Positions 11,101-21,900 of a stretch of 32,345 nt of DNA are shown here, piece by piece. Positions within the stretch are counted from its first letter, which is position 1; every line of letters starts with the position of its first letter. A model generated the notes under the pieces. It did not search any database and was not told the origin of the DNA. It was given only the letters and a program-made list of their open reading frames with translations. Both the position numbers and the translations under genes were made by a program. This DNA is from Phoronis australis (taxonomy: Eukaryota; Phoronida; Phoronidae). The DNA lies in NCBI GenBank assembly GCA_002633005.1, contig NMRA01000243.1, forward strand, positions 228,805 through 261,149. The letters run 5' to 3'.

Positions 11101-14100
11101 GTTCCCTTTTGTCTCAGGCAGACAGTAATGGTACTGACCAGTCAAACAGTGTGCCCTTCTGTCTTAGTATTATTGTTGTTTTACATTACATTAAAATTAA
11201 GACAATCATGTTTTTCCTCGGCCATAGTCTATGAGCAATTTTTGCCTATCTAATCATACTCTAAAAAAATAAAGATCTTTAAACTGCCAAAAGCATTGAA
11301 AATCAAAAAACCCGAAAACTACCGATCAAGATTTGCCGTGTAGATGAGGTCGTCTAAAAAACTTGGCACATAAAGGCACTTTTAGGAAGAATTGCCAAGG
11401 ATAATTACGGAAATCAGACAAGAAATTTGACTTTACAACCTAAAACATTTGTATGATGTTGCCATATCATGTTCCTCTGAACTCTGCTGAGTGTGCAACA
11501 TAATTGGGCCAATTACCAAACAGTCAAGCACCAGTTGGACTTTGATGTAAGCCGAGTGTCATCGTACAGTTCCTGGAATGACGAGAGGTTGGAAGTTTAA
11601 AATGTTACTAAAACTTGATTTGATAAGTGAAACTAAAGCATATGGTTCTGTCACCCGCCAATACATCCTGAGCAATAGACCCTGAGCGATACACCCTGAG
11701 CAATAGACCCTGAGCGATGCACCCTGAGCAATAGACCCTGAGCAATACACCCTGAGNCCTGAGCAATAGAACCTGAGCAATAGACCCTGAGCGATACACC
11801 CTGAGCAATAGACCCTGAGCAATAGACCCTGAGCGAAAGACCCTGAGCGATACACCCTGAGCCACAGAAGCTTTATTGAAATAAGATACTTCCCTATTGT
11901 GCGACTAAAGTGGATAGTTTGTTTTGAGGTGAATCTTAAGTAACTGGCTCTAACTGTTAGTCATGCTGCAGACTTTAATTGCATACCGTGAATGATACGC
12001 TTACAAGGAAGTCACACATTTCTAAAGATATGCGGGAATTTTCACTGCTCGTCCTTCTGAGCGGCTTTTACAAGGATCAAAGGGAGCGCAGCGCCGGAGT
12101 CAGGTACAGTTGTGATGACCGCAGTACCCGATGCGAGCAAGACCCAATTAAGTGTAATTACCCGACCATAAACTGTACTAAACATCTCTGACTGACTTAT
12201 AATGGCGAATTTTCAAATTGCATTAACCAGTAATTTTCGTTAAAAACAGCACCACGGCGGTATTCAGCTGGAAAAAAGTAACGAAGTACGGTTTTCGATT
12301 TTTAAAAATTGATGAGCTAATAATCTAAAAACTACAACCATTGGGTACGATTGAACTTCAGATAAACTACCACGTGTATTGATATACTCGGTGGATACAC
12401 AAACGCTGATCATAGTTAACAATATCATATGGATTCATTTTTAATGTTCTTTCAATCGCGTTTAACCAGATTTTTTACCAGGAAACAGTTGTACTTAACT
12501 TGTGCCCACTTTTCATTTTTTATTACTGACAAATAGCTAGAATAGGTATATAGTCAGTGCCACCAAAATTGTCCAGAGATTCCAAATCTTCAGTTTGGTT
12601 ATCACCATATTTGCAAACAAGTGGGCATTAAAAATTAAATAACGAAAACCAATATGAAACATATCATTCCTTTGGGAAGTGGCCCTTTGTGAAGATGAAC
12701 ACAAGGTGACCTTTTTAGTCATTTTGTAATATTTATAATGTACTAAATTAAAACTACTCTCCAGAGTTGCAGGCTGTAACTCTGCAAATGTCAGAGAAAA
12801 CCAAATTGGGAATACTAACAACAACCATTGTTGAGACAGTCATGCTAGCTTCATTAGCTCAGATCTACATCAATACAAAGGTCGTAAAAGTTGTCTAGGG
12901 CTAAGGGAATCTGAGCAGAGACCAGCAAGAAATTCTGCACATGGTAAAGAAATTTCAAGCTTGTGTCAAACTTTTGAGAATTGACAATTATAATGGTGCA
13001 CTACTTTATTTTAAAGAATTAATGAGCGTATTACGGTTACCTTTCATAGGCCAAAATGGAGTTTAGTGTATCCCTTTAATCATTGATGAGTTTCCCACCA
13101 AATTATTCTAAAGAGGTGGCTCCAGGTCAGTCCAAGAACGAAATTTACGCCACTAAATTTAAGATTTTTAATAGAACAGCTAGCTGGTCTGTTTAACAGC
13201 AGTTAAGGCAATAAGAAACATAGGCCCACCAATCTAGCCTTATACTTTATAGATGCAACTTGCAAACATTTCTTTATGCATTCATTTGATGATATTGTGC
13301 AAATCATATATAGCTTAGAGCCCAGAGGCCTGTTCCAAGAAAATTGACTTAGCTAAGACAAATCTTAAGTTTGCGTCAACATTAAAGTAAAACTTCACTT
13401 TGTCCATTCGAAGAAAGTGTTCTTAGGCTTGACTTAAGTTTTTGATTTAATTAGCTTGGGCTTAAGTTTGACAAACTTAACGGATGTGAAAGTTTCAAAG
13501 TTTGGAAATCGAGACAAATCTTAGACTTAAAGTGGAACTTGCAGGCTAATTCCTTATCTCCTTGATTGCTTGGCCAAATTATTTAGAAACACAATAAATA
13601 CTCAGTAGCGACGATTATGAAGTAGGTTAAAAATTGCCACGTTTCTAAGAACAAGTTTTGTGGCGAAAATGATCTGCCGCAAATCACTGAACCATGACCA
13701 GAAAGTATTGTGACATGGTGCTAGAGAATAACACTGCATGATGTGGGCTATGTGAGCCGTCAATGTACTGCATTAGTGCAAAGGTCACCTATTAGCAGAA
13801 TTTTTTGTTTTCACATTTGCAAGTTGTCAATGAATACAACTATATTTTGTTTAGCTAGATTATTTTAAAATAGCACATTGTGGTTTGGTTCGTGCTATAC
13901 ATTAGTGAAGTTAGAAGCATGCAAATACGGTACATAAAAAAGAAATTAAGTCACTTTCTTGGAATGGGCGCCTCATGCTTTTACCACCTCACTGTTATTG
14001 TGAAGAGGGGCTACTCTTTTTTTCTTTCTCTTCTTTACACCTCACTCAAAGTCGAGTATTCCGAAGTGGTTCTCATTCATTCCCTTCCATACATTAATTC

Positions 14101-15483
14101 ACCCACCAGTAAGACCGAGCTCAGAGGAGTAGGAGACACTTTTGTGCAATGCTCAATTGAATGCCAGTGAAGCCAGGATTCGAATCAGTGTTTCCCAAAT
14201 GGGAGTCCGGAGTTTAAACCACTGAGCCACACTGTCTCCTGTCTACTCTTGTTGTCCAGTATGGTAGACGGAAAAGATCTGGCCTTGGTGCAAAACTGTG
14301 TAAATATTTTGAAGCTAGTGTTCACGCAGTTAGCTGGTTGGTTATAAGATAGGCTGCAGTGTCACAACTCGGCTTTCCGCTTTTGCGGTAGACAGTATCG
14401 CCATCTGAACGGGAGGCAGCGTAGACGCTGTCAACCAGAGGGCCACATGCTGTGGGTCAACCGACTGAACTGACAAAAGACATTTCTAAGCACAGGCGTC
14501 CTCAGCTTCTGATCGTCCCCAGTAGTATATTGGGGACGATCAGAAGCTGAGGTCGCCTGTGGTTCTAAGGCTAAGTGTTGATTTGTCTGGTTAAATAAAT
14601 ACCTCTACCTTACTGTTATGGCTTAAATTTTCTTGGAGTAAATATATTATCATGACTCACTGGTGAATTGCATCCTAGCATAACGTATCTCAATCACTTA
14701 AATTTCTATGGTTAAAAAGTGCTTGTAAATTCGATCACAACAAATGTTTGTTGACATTTTACTTGGAAATTATGTCCCCTGACAGATGTGACCCTTTGAC
14801 CTTAGGCAAGCCTTTGACCTATATCTTTTTCAAGTTTCTTGCCCAGAACTAGACGATTTGTCTCTTAGATATCGGGAATTATTAAAAAAATACTTATAAT
14901 CAATCAAATTATATACATTTGTTTAATACTCAGTGTGACTATTTATGTCATGTTATTGCATACTATAGTGATTTAATAAATAACTTAAATTTCCAGCAGG
15001 ATTCATCGTAAGGGGGTATAGCTCAGTGGTAGAGCATTCGACTGCAGATCGAGAGGTCCCCGGTTCAAATCCGGGTGCCCCCTAGATACTTTTTCGATAT
15101 TTTTTTTATTTATGCCAATGAAATTAGAATTCATAATGAAGTAAAATTGTTTAAAGAGTATGTTTAGTACATGTATGGTTACTAGATTGTTTAATAACTT
15201 TTCAATTTGTGTTTGACAATAGATGTGAATGTTGGAACATTACATAAGTCGTCATTAATTTTTACACTGTACCCACTTGCTGCGACTGCTGGACTCGCTT
15301 TCAATTATTGCTTTTAAAATTTTGGCATGAAACAAGTAGTCATTTAAACTTTCTTAATTTCATTGCACTTTGCGTTTTCTAGTGATCGAGACGATGGCTC
15401 AAGCTGTCCAGCAGTTCCATATTGACCACTTGAAAAACACAGAAGACACCAGAGAACCATACGTGGTCCATGACGAGGTGTAA
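2111..15483 (+). CDS. TXNDC12: TXNDC12 (ERp18/ERp19) ER thioredoxin-domain protein, seven coding exons
   Basis: Exons are 2111-2201, 4137-4200, 5227-5279, 8889-8962, 9536-9605, 10485-10568 and 15383-15483, all GT..AG and phase-consistent, giving 537 nt and 178 residues (human 172). Residues 1 to about 23 form a hydrophobic signal peptide (ALYLCSLFIITCFFPPGLC). A single thioredoxin fold follows, with the active site WCGAC (C65, C68) after VMVIIHKK; CGAC is the motif typical of TXNDC12. The cis-proline is P112 in YIPRILFL. The family catalyses disulfide formation and reduction in the ER lumen. The C-terminus is HDEV, a variant of the KDEL/HDEL retrieval signal (human EDEL), so retrieval may be weak. 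The start is the only ATG that puts the signal peptide in frame. Introns are 0.6-4.8 kb and hold repeats and a tRNA gene. Exon calls are by eye from homology and splice sites. Confidence 0.95.
2607..2700 (+). mobile_element. tRNA-derived SINE, copy 1
   Basis: Shows a box-A-like GCTGAGTGGTGAGAATGC and a box-B-like AGTTCAATTC at tRNA spacing, followed by a tail containing TAATCTCGATAATTACTACAC. It aligns over its whole length with 3335-3423. Both are RNA polymerase III SINE-like; no intact cloverleaf is present. Confidence 0.65.
2729..2759. repeat. Solitary arm of the 14491-14561 foldback element
   Basis: These 31 bases, starting CACAGGCGTCCTCAGC, are identical to the left arm of the palindrome at 14491-14521. 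The following bases also resemble that element's centre, but no second arm is present. It is either a truncated copy or a larger relative whose other end is lost. Confidence 0.75.
2935..3225. repeat. Near-perfect inverted repeat, 107-bp arms, 77-bp spacer
   Basis: Arm 2935-3041 and arm 3119-3225 are reverse complements with about two mismatches in 107 bases. The spacer 3042-3118 is not palindromic. The arms are GC-rich (CCTGGGCCCGTCGAGG) compared with the AT-rich intron around them. As part of the TXNDC12 pre-mRNA it would fold into a long double-stranded hairpin. The arms contain a short open frame on each strand simply because they mirror each other. It is probably a foldback transposon; no target duplication was found. 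Confidence 0.9.
3335..3423 (+). mobile_element. tRNA-derived SINE, copy 2
   Basis: Box A CTGAATGGTTAGCACGC and box B GTTTCGATTCC are at tRNA spacing, with the tail TAATCTCAGCAATTACTACAC shared with copy 1 at 2607-2700. It has the same orientation as TXNDC12. Divergence between the copies suggests an old family. Confidence 0.68.
4201..5226 (+). other. TXNDC12 intron 2, no recognised element
   Basis: AT-rich intron between exons 2 and 3. The open frames at 4572-4991 lack homology I recognise and lie in intronic sequence, so they are treated as chance. No repeat with defined ends is seen. Confidence 0.6.
5406..5461. repeat. Overlapping short inverted repeats
   Basis: CTGCGCAATG at 5406-5415 pairs with CATTGCGCAG at 5430-5439, and the partly overlapping ATGTAGAAAT at 5413-5422 pairs with ATTTCTACAT at 5452-5461. 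The two stems are mutually exclusive at their overlap. This lies in TXNDC12 intron 3; it is probably a decayed foldback element. Confidence 0.6.
6172..6271. repeat. 100-bp foldback element related to the 707-829 MITE
   Basis: The inner arms ATTTTGAGAACCAGTT (6195-6210) and its exact complement (6234-6249) are perfect. Weaker pairing runs outward to ATAGTC/GACTAT. The loop contains ACTGAATAACG, and together with TGAGAACCAGTTT this matches the interior of the MITE at 707-829. No target duplication is clear. Confidence 0.65.
7050..7133. repeat. Imperfect long hairpin in intron 3
   Basis: A perfect stem AATCTCACTT (7075-7084) with AAGTGAGATT (7094-7103) closes a 9-base loop. Outside it, TATGGAAAT near 7056 pairs imperfectly with ATTTCCAT near 7117. 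The overall shape is about 84 bases, which could be a small AT-rich MITE or a structured RNA; neither is demonstrated. Confidence 0.5.
7901..8110. repeat. Three tandem copies of a 70-bp unit
   Basis: Units are 7901-7970, 7971-8040 and 8041-8110. The first two are identical and the third differs at one base (T to C at 8106). Each unit contains GGTTGT and ACAACC as an internal stem. Near identity implies a recent duplication or ongoing homogenisation. It lies in TXNDC12 intron 3. The remainder of intron 3 (5280-8888) is AT-rich with no recognised gene. Confidence 0.97.
9936..10068. mobile_element. Degenerate hAT-like MITE
   Basis: The right end, read on the minus strand, is CAGGGGCAGATCCAGGATTT, a terminus style common in animal hAT MITEs. 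The left end CAGCACAGATTCAGG is a diverged match. The length of about 133 bp is typical. No matching 8-bp target duplication was found, so the boundaries are tentative. It sits in TXNDC12 intron 5. Confidence 0.5.
10318..10380 (-). mobile_element. tRNA-like SINE head (minus strand)
   Basis: On the minus strand a box-A-like TGGTCTAGTGAGATA (complement of 10361-10375) is followed about 30 bases later by the box-B-like GGGTTCGAGCTC (complement of 10321-10332). A cloverleaf cannot be completed, so this is a tRNA-derived SINE or tRNA pseudogene, not a tRNA gene. Confidence 0.5.
11067..11166. repeat. Two diverged tandem copies of a 50-bp unit
   Basis: GGTACTGACCAG followed by CAAACAG, CCCTT and TGTCT recurs with a 50-base offset (GTACTGACCA at 11081 and 11131). 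Several substitutions separate the two copies. Confidence 0.8.
11660..11862. repeat. 14-bp minisatellite (consensus AATAGACCCTGAGC)
   Basis: About 14 units of 14 bp run through this stretch. Two variants, AATAGAC- and GATACAC- before CCTGAGC, partly alternate, giving a 28-bp higher-order pattern. One undetermined base (n at 11757) interrupts a unit, so the array length in the assembly is uncertain. Since 14 is not a multiple of three, both long minus-strand frames here are by-products of the repeat, not genes. Confidence 0.96.
14168..14240 (-). mobile_element. tRNA-derived SINE / tRNA-like sequence (minus strand)
   Basis: Read on the minus strand, box A TGGCTCAGTGGTTTA and box B GATTCGAATCCTG are both close to consensus. 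Between them lies a paired stretch CTCCCATTTGGGA that resembles a long variable arm as in tRNA-Leu or tRNA-Ser. The acceptor stem does not close, so a SINE head or tRNA pseudogene is favoured. Confidence 0.6.
14491..14561. mobile_element. 71-bp foldback element with 7-bp target duplication
   Basis: Arms 14491-14521 and 14531-14561 are 31 bp with one mismatch, around a 9-base centre (GTAGTATAT). TTCTAAG flanks both sides (14484-14490 and 14563-14569; extending to 8 bp gives 7 of 8 matches). An identical single arm is at 2729-2759. Almost the whole element is terminal inverted repeat, with no room for anything but ends. Confidence 0.85.
15012..15083 (+). tRNA. tRNA-Cys (anticodon GCA)
   Basis: The sequence folds fully. 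The acceptor stem is GGGGGTA with TGCCCCC (one G-T pair). The D arm is GCTC-AGTGGTA-GAGC. The anticodon stem is TTCGA/TCGAG with the loop CTGCAGA giving anticodon GCA. The T arm is CCCGG-TTCAAAT-CCGGG, with T as discriminator base. Boxes A and B are intact and CCA is not encoded, as usual in eukaryotes. It has no intron. It lies in TXNDC12 intron 6, in the sense direction, 300 bp before the last exon. With a good terminator it is probably a functional RNA polymerase III gene. Confidence 0.96.
15090..15094 (+). terminator. RNA polymerase III T-run terminator
   Basis: Five T starting seven bases after the tRNA-Cys end form a standard Pol III stop, backed up by an eight-T run a few bases further on. 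Confidence 0.85.
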
Positions 15484-18400
15484 GCAAAAGTGCATCATGG
15501 AAACAAGATAGTCAAGAACCATGCGTGGTTCACAGTATAACAAAGTGTTTATGCAATACACGGCCCAGTTTCTACTTTGAGTGTGACATCTGAGTCAGGG
15601 GTTTAGTCTCCATACTGAAAACTTCACCTAAATGTTGACCAATTGCATGGCTGGGTTCGCGTACTTGTTATTAATTAAAATTCCAATCATGTAGCACGAT
15701 TGGTCAAGTTTCTAGTCTTTGTTTGGAGATTAGACCCGGGTGACAGAGTGTGCTTGTGTGGTCTTTTTATTGACTTATGTTGTAAATTTTTTAATAGTAA
15801 GTGCAATGATGTAAATCTTATTCATTTTAAATTTGTGATTTCCTACACCTACAGATACATGTCTACCAGATGGAGTACTTTGTGTTATGTACACAAAGAT
15901 ATGTCTCTTCTTGAATTAACTGCTGCTCCGCGGCGTACGTTGCTATGCATTGTGTTATCTATTTATCGTTTTATTTTTACGACTTTTTTAAAGTGGTGAT
16001 TGTGCGATTTAAAATTAGAATAAAGGGACTTCGGTGCATTAACAGTAAAAGTTGTATGAATTTGACATAAAAAGAGACATAGTTATATATGTCTAGTTAA
16101 CATTAAGAACAAATAATGCAAAAAAATTCAACCAAAACATTTTTATTCCATTTGTGATATTGCATGTGAATTCAGACCATGACAACACTGGTATTCTCCT
16201 CAGGGGAAACATTCTCCTGAATGATGTAAGAGCACAGAATTCTGATACAAACATTAATTCTTAATGACCAGATGAATTCTCGTATAGCACATTTATCATG
16301 TGAATCCAAATTGCAGCTTTGTTGTGAAAGTACCTCTTTACAAATACATCTCTATAACAAAGCATCAGCGTTGTTTCCGTATTAAATTTGGCCAGCCCAT
16401 TCCAACAGAGGACTTTCAAGTAGTAAGATGGCATCTGATGACGTGGGACCGGACACTAGTGGACTCTAGAGGACAAGAAGGCAATTTCACTTTTGTTGAA
16501 AACGCATCACATCGATATCACATACAGTGTAAAATGGTCTTTCCATGAAGTCGAAATGTTCACCTATGCTACCCGCTGTGAAAAAGAAATTCCTCTTGAT
16601 ATAGCCAGGTGGCAGTAAGAGTCACTGGTTTCACACGATCAGCGTCCATTGCTTCCTTAAAAGTCTCCAGTCCAACGGCAGGTGCCCTCTCGTGTCCTAT
16701 TGCTACCATGACAAGGCAAATGTTTGAGTCCAGCATGATACTAACAAGCTCATTTCATAATTGTCATGTTCATTCTTAAGGCCATAAATAGGAAGGAAGT
16801 GGAGTTTTATGGGAGTGGATTCAAACTAACAAAATGCCTACTTGGTGGTAATCGGCTATGCACACATAATCTTAACAAATTAACATTAACTTACTGGCAC
16901 TTTAACTGACCTAGTGGTCATCAGGCAATATTATTTTACTTAAATAATAGACATTAAGTCATAATAAATACAATGTAAGTTCCATTAGTCGAATCCAAGA
17001 CATTTTATCATTGTAAAGCAAACTCCAGCTGATTTGAGGGGCTGAGTGTGGAAACTAAAACGACTATGATGCGGAATTTTCAGAGTTAAACAAAAAAAAA
17101 TCAGCTCCCGCATGCCTCTGACTTCTTCAACTTTTACTAGACAGAAAGTAAGCATAGGTCTCCCATTTTCAGCCTCCCCCACCAACCAGGATGTTTTATC
17201 ACAATCGGAAAATGCGACAACGGTGCCATTTCAACACGCCTTGATCACTAACCCCTAAACTGATTAACTATCCCTGGCACAGTGCGTAATTCATTTCTAA
17301 GTGGATTCGTATTCATCAAGATCAAAACCTGAGGTAGGTCAACTCAACTAAGTCACTGCATTGTGCTTGTTGCATTAATATCAAGTGTACCTTCGATAGT
17401 TTTATGAGACAAGTTGGAATAGATTGTGTGACCACACTCCCATTGACTGGTACACAGTGGCTAGCATCCAAATGGGTTACATTTTGAATGAAAAAAAAAC
17501 AAAGCTAGAAAGCTTGGGCATATTTTGACCAAATGACCCTTGAGTAAGATTAAAGATTTTGACAAAAATCCCAACATAAGGCTGGTTGCCAGAAAGCCAG
17601 AGGTCACATTTTGTCATGTAAGACGGACATTTGGTAGATATAACGTGTCTCCAGCTAAACTATCAGTCAGGCAAGTATCCCCAGGGAATAAATAGAATTA
17701 CCCACAGTAAATACTGACATGGCAGTGTGGTAAGCCTTTAATAATAAATTAAGTTCCACCAGCATCCCCTGTAGATGGCTACCACCTCAACCTCATCAAA
17801 AAACCATTAGATACAGTACATGTAGAGCCTCAAACAAACTGTTTGGCATTCAATTTCGCAAACGGAACGACAATTGCACTTTATCTCTCTTAACTCGTTG
17901 CCATGGCAACTGTGATGAAAACGACCAGGTATCGAAGTGACTAAACGCATTTACGGGCATGTAATCTAGACTGAAGGGAAGGTGATGACTTATACAGACT
18001 GACGAGATGCGCCATGACGAGTTGAGCAAAGTAGCTTGTATCAATAATAAAAAATGTCTTTTTCTCACACTGTAATTTAACAGGTAATAGTCAAAGGAAT
18101 ATTTTTAGTAGGCAACAGTTAAAATAAATGATGCAACTATGTTTATGGTGTCATAGATGGAGTAATGTTCATCTAAGCATCATCCTAATTGAAACAAAAT
18201 TCAACTTTTCACGGGAAATCAAATTTATAAATCCTGACAAAACAACTTTGTTGCTGTTGTAACAAAGTGACTTAATTTAATCGCGTATTGTACGAATAAT
18301 AATAATAATTATGCCTGCAACGAAGCAGTAATGTGAGATTATCAATAATGCCAAGACATCACTTCATAACTGCCATGTCTGCAAGTGTTTACGGGCGCGT

Positions 18401-18963
18401 TCGGCTAATCAGCCTGGATTTTCAAGTTTCGCTTTTGAATGACAAGCTCAATGCCAATCCCCTGATTTTTTAGTTTCAATTTCAAGTTAAGGCCAAAAAA
18501 AAACAAAGTTGGTTCTGGTCTTTATCCCGACTCATTCACCTGCACTCACCGAGTAAAAAAAACATCTGTTTCAGTTTCAACTGTTTCGCATTTTTGTGTC
18601 TTTCGAAAAGCTAAACAAAGGTATGTAAACAAGGGTAAGTAAGGTTTGAAATGCGACGATTTGCCAAGCTATGAATAAAAAATCCCGCATTTTCTTTTCA
18701 TGAAAATGTGAGCAACTAAAAAATTTCTGCATCACCGACTAGATTTCCAAAAAAGGAGAGCAGAACCAATAATTTTTGCTTTACCTATGCATAACTACAG
18801 CGACCTCTATAGCTAAAACTCAGAACTTTACGCACCCACGCATCTTGAGACACACCTGGAACGTACATTATGAAGAATACAAACAGCACCACTCCCGTCA
18901 AGATCTCGGGTGAACAAGACTGTAGTACGCCTTACACATTTGGACTAGCCTCGCACAGGTAGA
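15484..18963. other. Convergent intergenic region (3' UTRs of TXNDC12 and GET3)
   Basis: About 3.5 kb between the two stop codons. It should hold both 3' UTRs and their cleavage sites. An 82-codon plus-strand frame at 16300-16548 starts MNPNCSFVVKVPLYKY but has no recognised homology and no supporting exon. A short AATAATAATAATAATT microsatellite is near 18295. I see no tRNA, transposon with defined ends, or further gene. Confidence 0.6.
16019..16024 (+). promoter_or_regulatory. Candidate polyadenylation signal AATAAA for TXNDC12
   Basis: This is the first canonical AATAAA I noted downstream of the TXNDC12 stop codon, about 536 bases away, which is a normal 3' UTR length. Cleavage site and usage cannot be read from sequence alone. 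Confidence 0.45.
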
Positions 18964-21900
18964 CTATTTGTCCATGGGCTTTGGGTTAACTAAAAGCTCG
19001 GAGAATTGTCGGATCTGTTCTACTCCTCGCACCTCATGGTCCAACAGTGGTAGCTTGGTCACGTGGAAGTCCTCGTACAAATCTTCTATCTGGAAATGTT
19101 AAAATACGTTACAACCCAAATCCTAAGATACCATTTCGTCAACAGTAAGGTCGTTCTTGTCTCGTTCATTATCCTCCCAGATTAAACACAACTATTGTGA
19201 CATAGTTTCTACAGCTCCACAAGATATAACTACAACCAAGATAATGGGGGAGTTAGCAGCTGGACAACCTAACTTTTTCTGACTTAAAATTGCGATTAAA
19301 GTCTGTATTGCCTCTTTCTGGGGGTGTTGTGGTCATGAACTGCGACATCATAGCTGATCTTTGTCTGTGCTTGCCATTTTAATATTTAAGAAATGCATAA
19401 AACAAACATAGGACATGATAAAGTTCCTTCAAATTTGAACAAAAACAAAACATTTTTAACCAAAATATGCTTAATACACTCTCTATGACAACGGTTGTAA
19501 AACATGAGCTCTTCTAACCATGAAATAAAATTTCCCTTCTCACTTTAGTTAAGGAAATTTCATAAAATTCAATTTCACTATAATGCTGCACTTCGTGGCA
19601 ATTTGAAGAGGATTTAGTGTGCACCGTAGGTGAGGCAACATCTCATGCATACAAACCTGTTCTAAGTATTTTGACTGTATCCTATGCCTAGCCGCACACA
19701 TCTTACATGGCTTCTCGCCCTTTGGTAGAAACAACAGCTGATTGACTACAATATTATGAGTGTCTATATTGCACTTGGCTAGCTCCTGGACAAGGCGCTC
19801 TGTCTCGTACAGCGACAGAAACTCCGCGATGCACACACAGACAAACGTGGTCTTCGTCTGGAAATAAAATTGGCACGCGAAGTGCCGACAGGCTATACTT
19901 CAATGTCAGATATTGGCCATGAAGTTGCAGGCCCGAGACTAGTTCAAAGGTAGTACTAACCACTTTTTGACACTTCTCCAATAGTTTGAATGCCTAACTA
20001 GGAAATTGTTTTTCGGATACACTTAGCCTCTGTCAATATTTTTCTTCTCAAAAATGGTTTTATTCTACATTTAGATCTATAGTGACTTTCAAATGCTAAA
20101 GTTGGAAGTGATTTCTGTGCATCAGTATGACTGGCAATAGATTATCGCTTTCACTGGGTGGATTCCATAGTGGATACGATCCCCTAAACCACATTAGCAA
20201 CATTAAACTAGCGGTACAAATCCCCCGACCCACACCCCGATACCCCAAACGCTTCATACCCAGCGACCAAACTCCAATCCCACAACTAGATTCCTCCCCG
20301 TACAGGCCCCCAGAATAGTGTTTGGTCACCAGGTATGGGCATCTTAAGAGTTTAGGAGAGCAAGTCTGGGATTTGTACTGCAAGTTTGGTGTTTCTTGGA
20401 TAATGGCTGCGGTTTAGGGGATCGTAGTTGGAATTTAAAGGCGCAGCTAATGAATCATGTCCACCCATGACTTTGGATTGAACTGGTTGAGTTGGTTAGA
20501 GTGGGTTACAATAATATAGTTATGCATGGGAAGAAATGTGGTAATGGGAATGAACTAGTTTTCCGAGCAAACACAAGGAGGAGTTATTAGTACAAGACAT
20601 CATGATTGACAAGTTTTTAGCAAACTAGTGCAAAACAGAGTGAATGATAATCAGTCTGAAGGTGGACTCTCTAACTGATTATGACATCACGTTTGACATG
20701 CACAGCAAGCCAAGACAAATACAATCAAACAAAATACCGTTTTCCTAACATGACGGCTAATTCTGTTAACAGCAAAAATGACTGGAAATAACTATTAGGG
20801 CCGCAATACTCTAACCATACGACGGCTTAGCCTAGCCACCTTACTAACTTTCCTACTAATTTTTTCCCTTTGTTCTCAGCCATGAGCAAACACTATTCTC
20901 ATGGTGAATTTAGTTTCGGCCCAGACGTCATGACGGGGAGTTCCAAGTCATTTTAACTGAACACCTTTGGCTTTTACCTCATCTCTGAACTGTTGGTTGA
21001 CTTCTTTTATCACTGGAAGCATGTCCTCAAGTCGCCTCGTCATCTCATCAGAACTTGTAGAGCCCATCCCTACCATACTGGTTAACTGGCGTGAAAGTAA
21101 CGAGATAGGCTTAGTCCACTGTCAGTGTACTCTACTGTCAGTGTACTCCACAAAAGAAAATTCAAACTCGATGGTAATTACATGTTTGAAAGCCAACGTC
21201 CACGGCAGAGAGGAGTTTGTACACAGCTTTGGACTCAGTAAACTGAATTGGTACTACTCATAAAACGACTAAACTCCTATGAGTTCAAACACGTGGCTTT
21301 GTTTTTAAAACTCGACAGAGGTGAGTCAAACTCGTCACAGCAAAATTCAAACTCTTTACACAGAGTCAAATCAGGTTCTGGAGAAGACTGCGTGTTTACC
21401 GACTGTACACTGTTTCGCAATAAAGTGGGTGGACTTTGACTTAACCCCACCCGACACTGTCAAACTATGAAAATCTTGCATCAATTACATGACAATTTAA
21501 TGTGACATTATTGCACATATGTGCTAATAGGTTACTTGTAAATGGCGATGCACAATAAGTTGTCATAATTTTGACAAAGTGCGTCCAGATTTAGCCAACA
21601 TTAAAGGAGATTCTGCACAATACTGTGTCCATTTTCGACATTGTCCAGTTTAATTTCAAAACTGCTGTAGGCAAAAATACGGTTCTGTGGTACATAGAGC
21701 TTAGATACTGACACTATAGAGAAGAGTACTATATTTAGAAATCAATGAATAAGGTAACTCAGAGTTCACCACAGGTGTGCTGAGAACAATGGCTGAATTC
21801 TCCTGCCCTCTGTTTCAGCCTCTTCAAATTTGTTCAGCCAGCTCATGTTTACAGCTTGAATATCAAATAAAATTATTCTATTGTCATTCAGGCATAACTG

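Larger units (their letters stand above)
10569..15382 (+). other. TXNDC12 intron 6 contents
   Basis: The 4.8-kb last intron holds a 50-bp tandem duplication (11067-11166), a 14-bp minisatellite (11660-11862), a tRNA-like SINE (14168-14240), a short foldback element (14491-14561) and the tRNA-Cys gene (15012-15083). Between 11863 and 14167 I recognise no gene. At 13340-13530 recurrent CTTAAG and ACAAATCTTA motifs suggest an old decayed repeat. Confidence 0.65.

Noticed and set aside
11559-11865. Two overlapping minus-strand frames with a repeating Leu-Leu-Arg-Val-Tyr-type peptide
   Set aside because: They are translations of the 14-bp minisatellite in different phases, and one contains the undetermined base.
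14168-14240. A second tRNA gene (Leu/Ser-like) on the minus strand
   Set aside because: Boxes A and B are good but the acceptor stem does not pair, so it is a SINE head or pseudogene.
16300-16548. 82-codon plus-strand frame in the convergent intergenic region
   Set aside because: No recognised domain, no flanking splice-compatible exon, and no promoter or conserved motif. It remains possible as a decayed gene fragment but is not supported.
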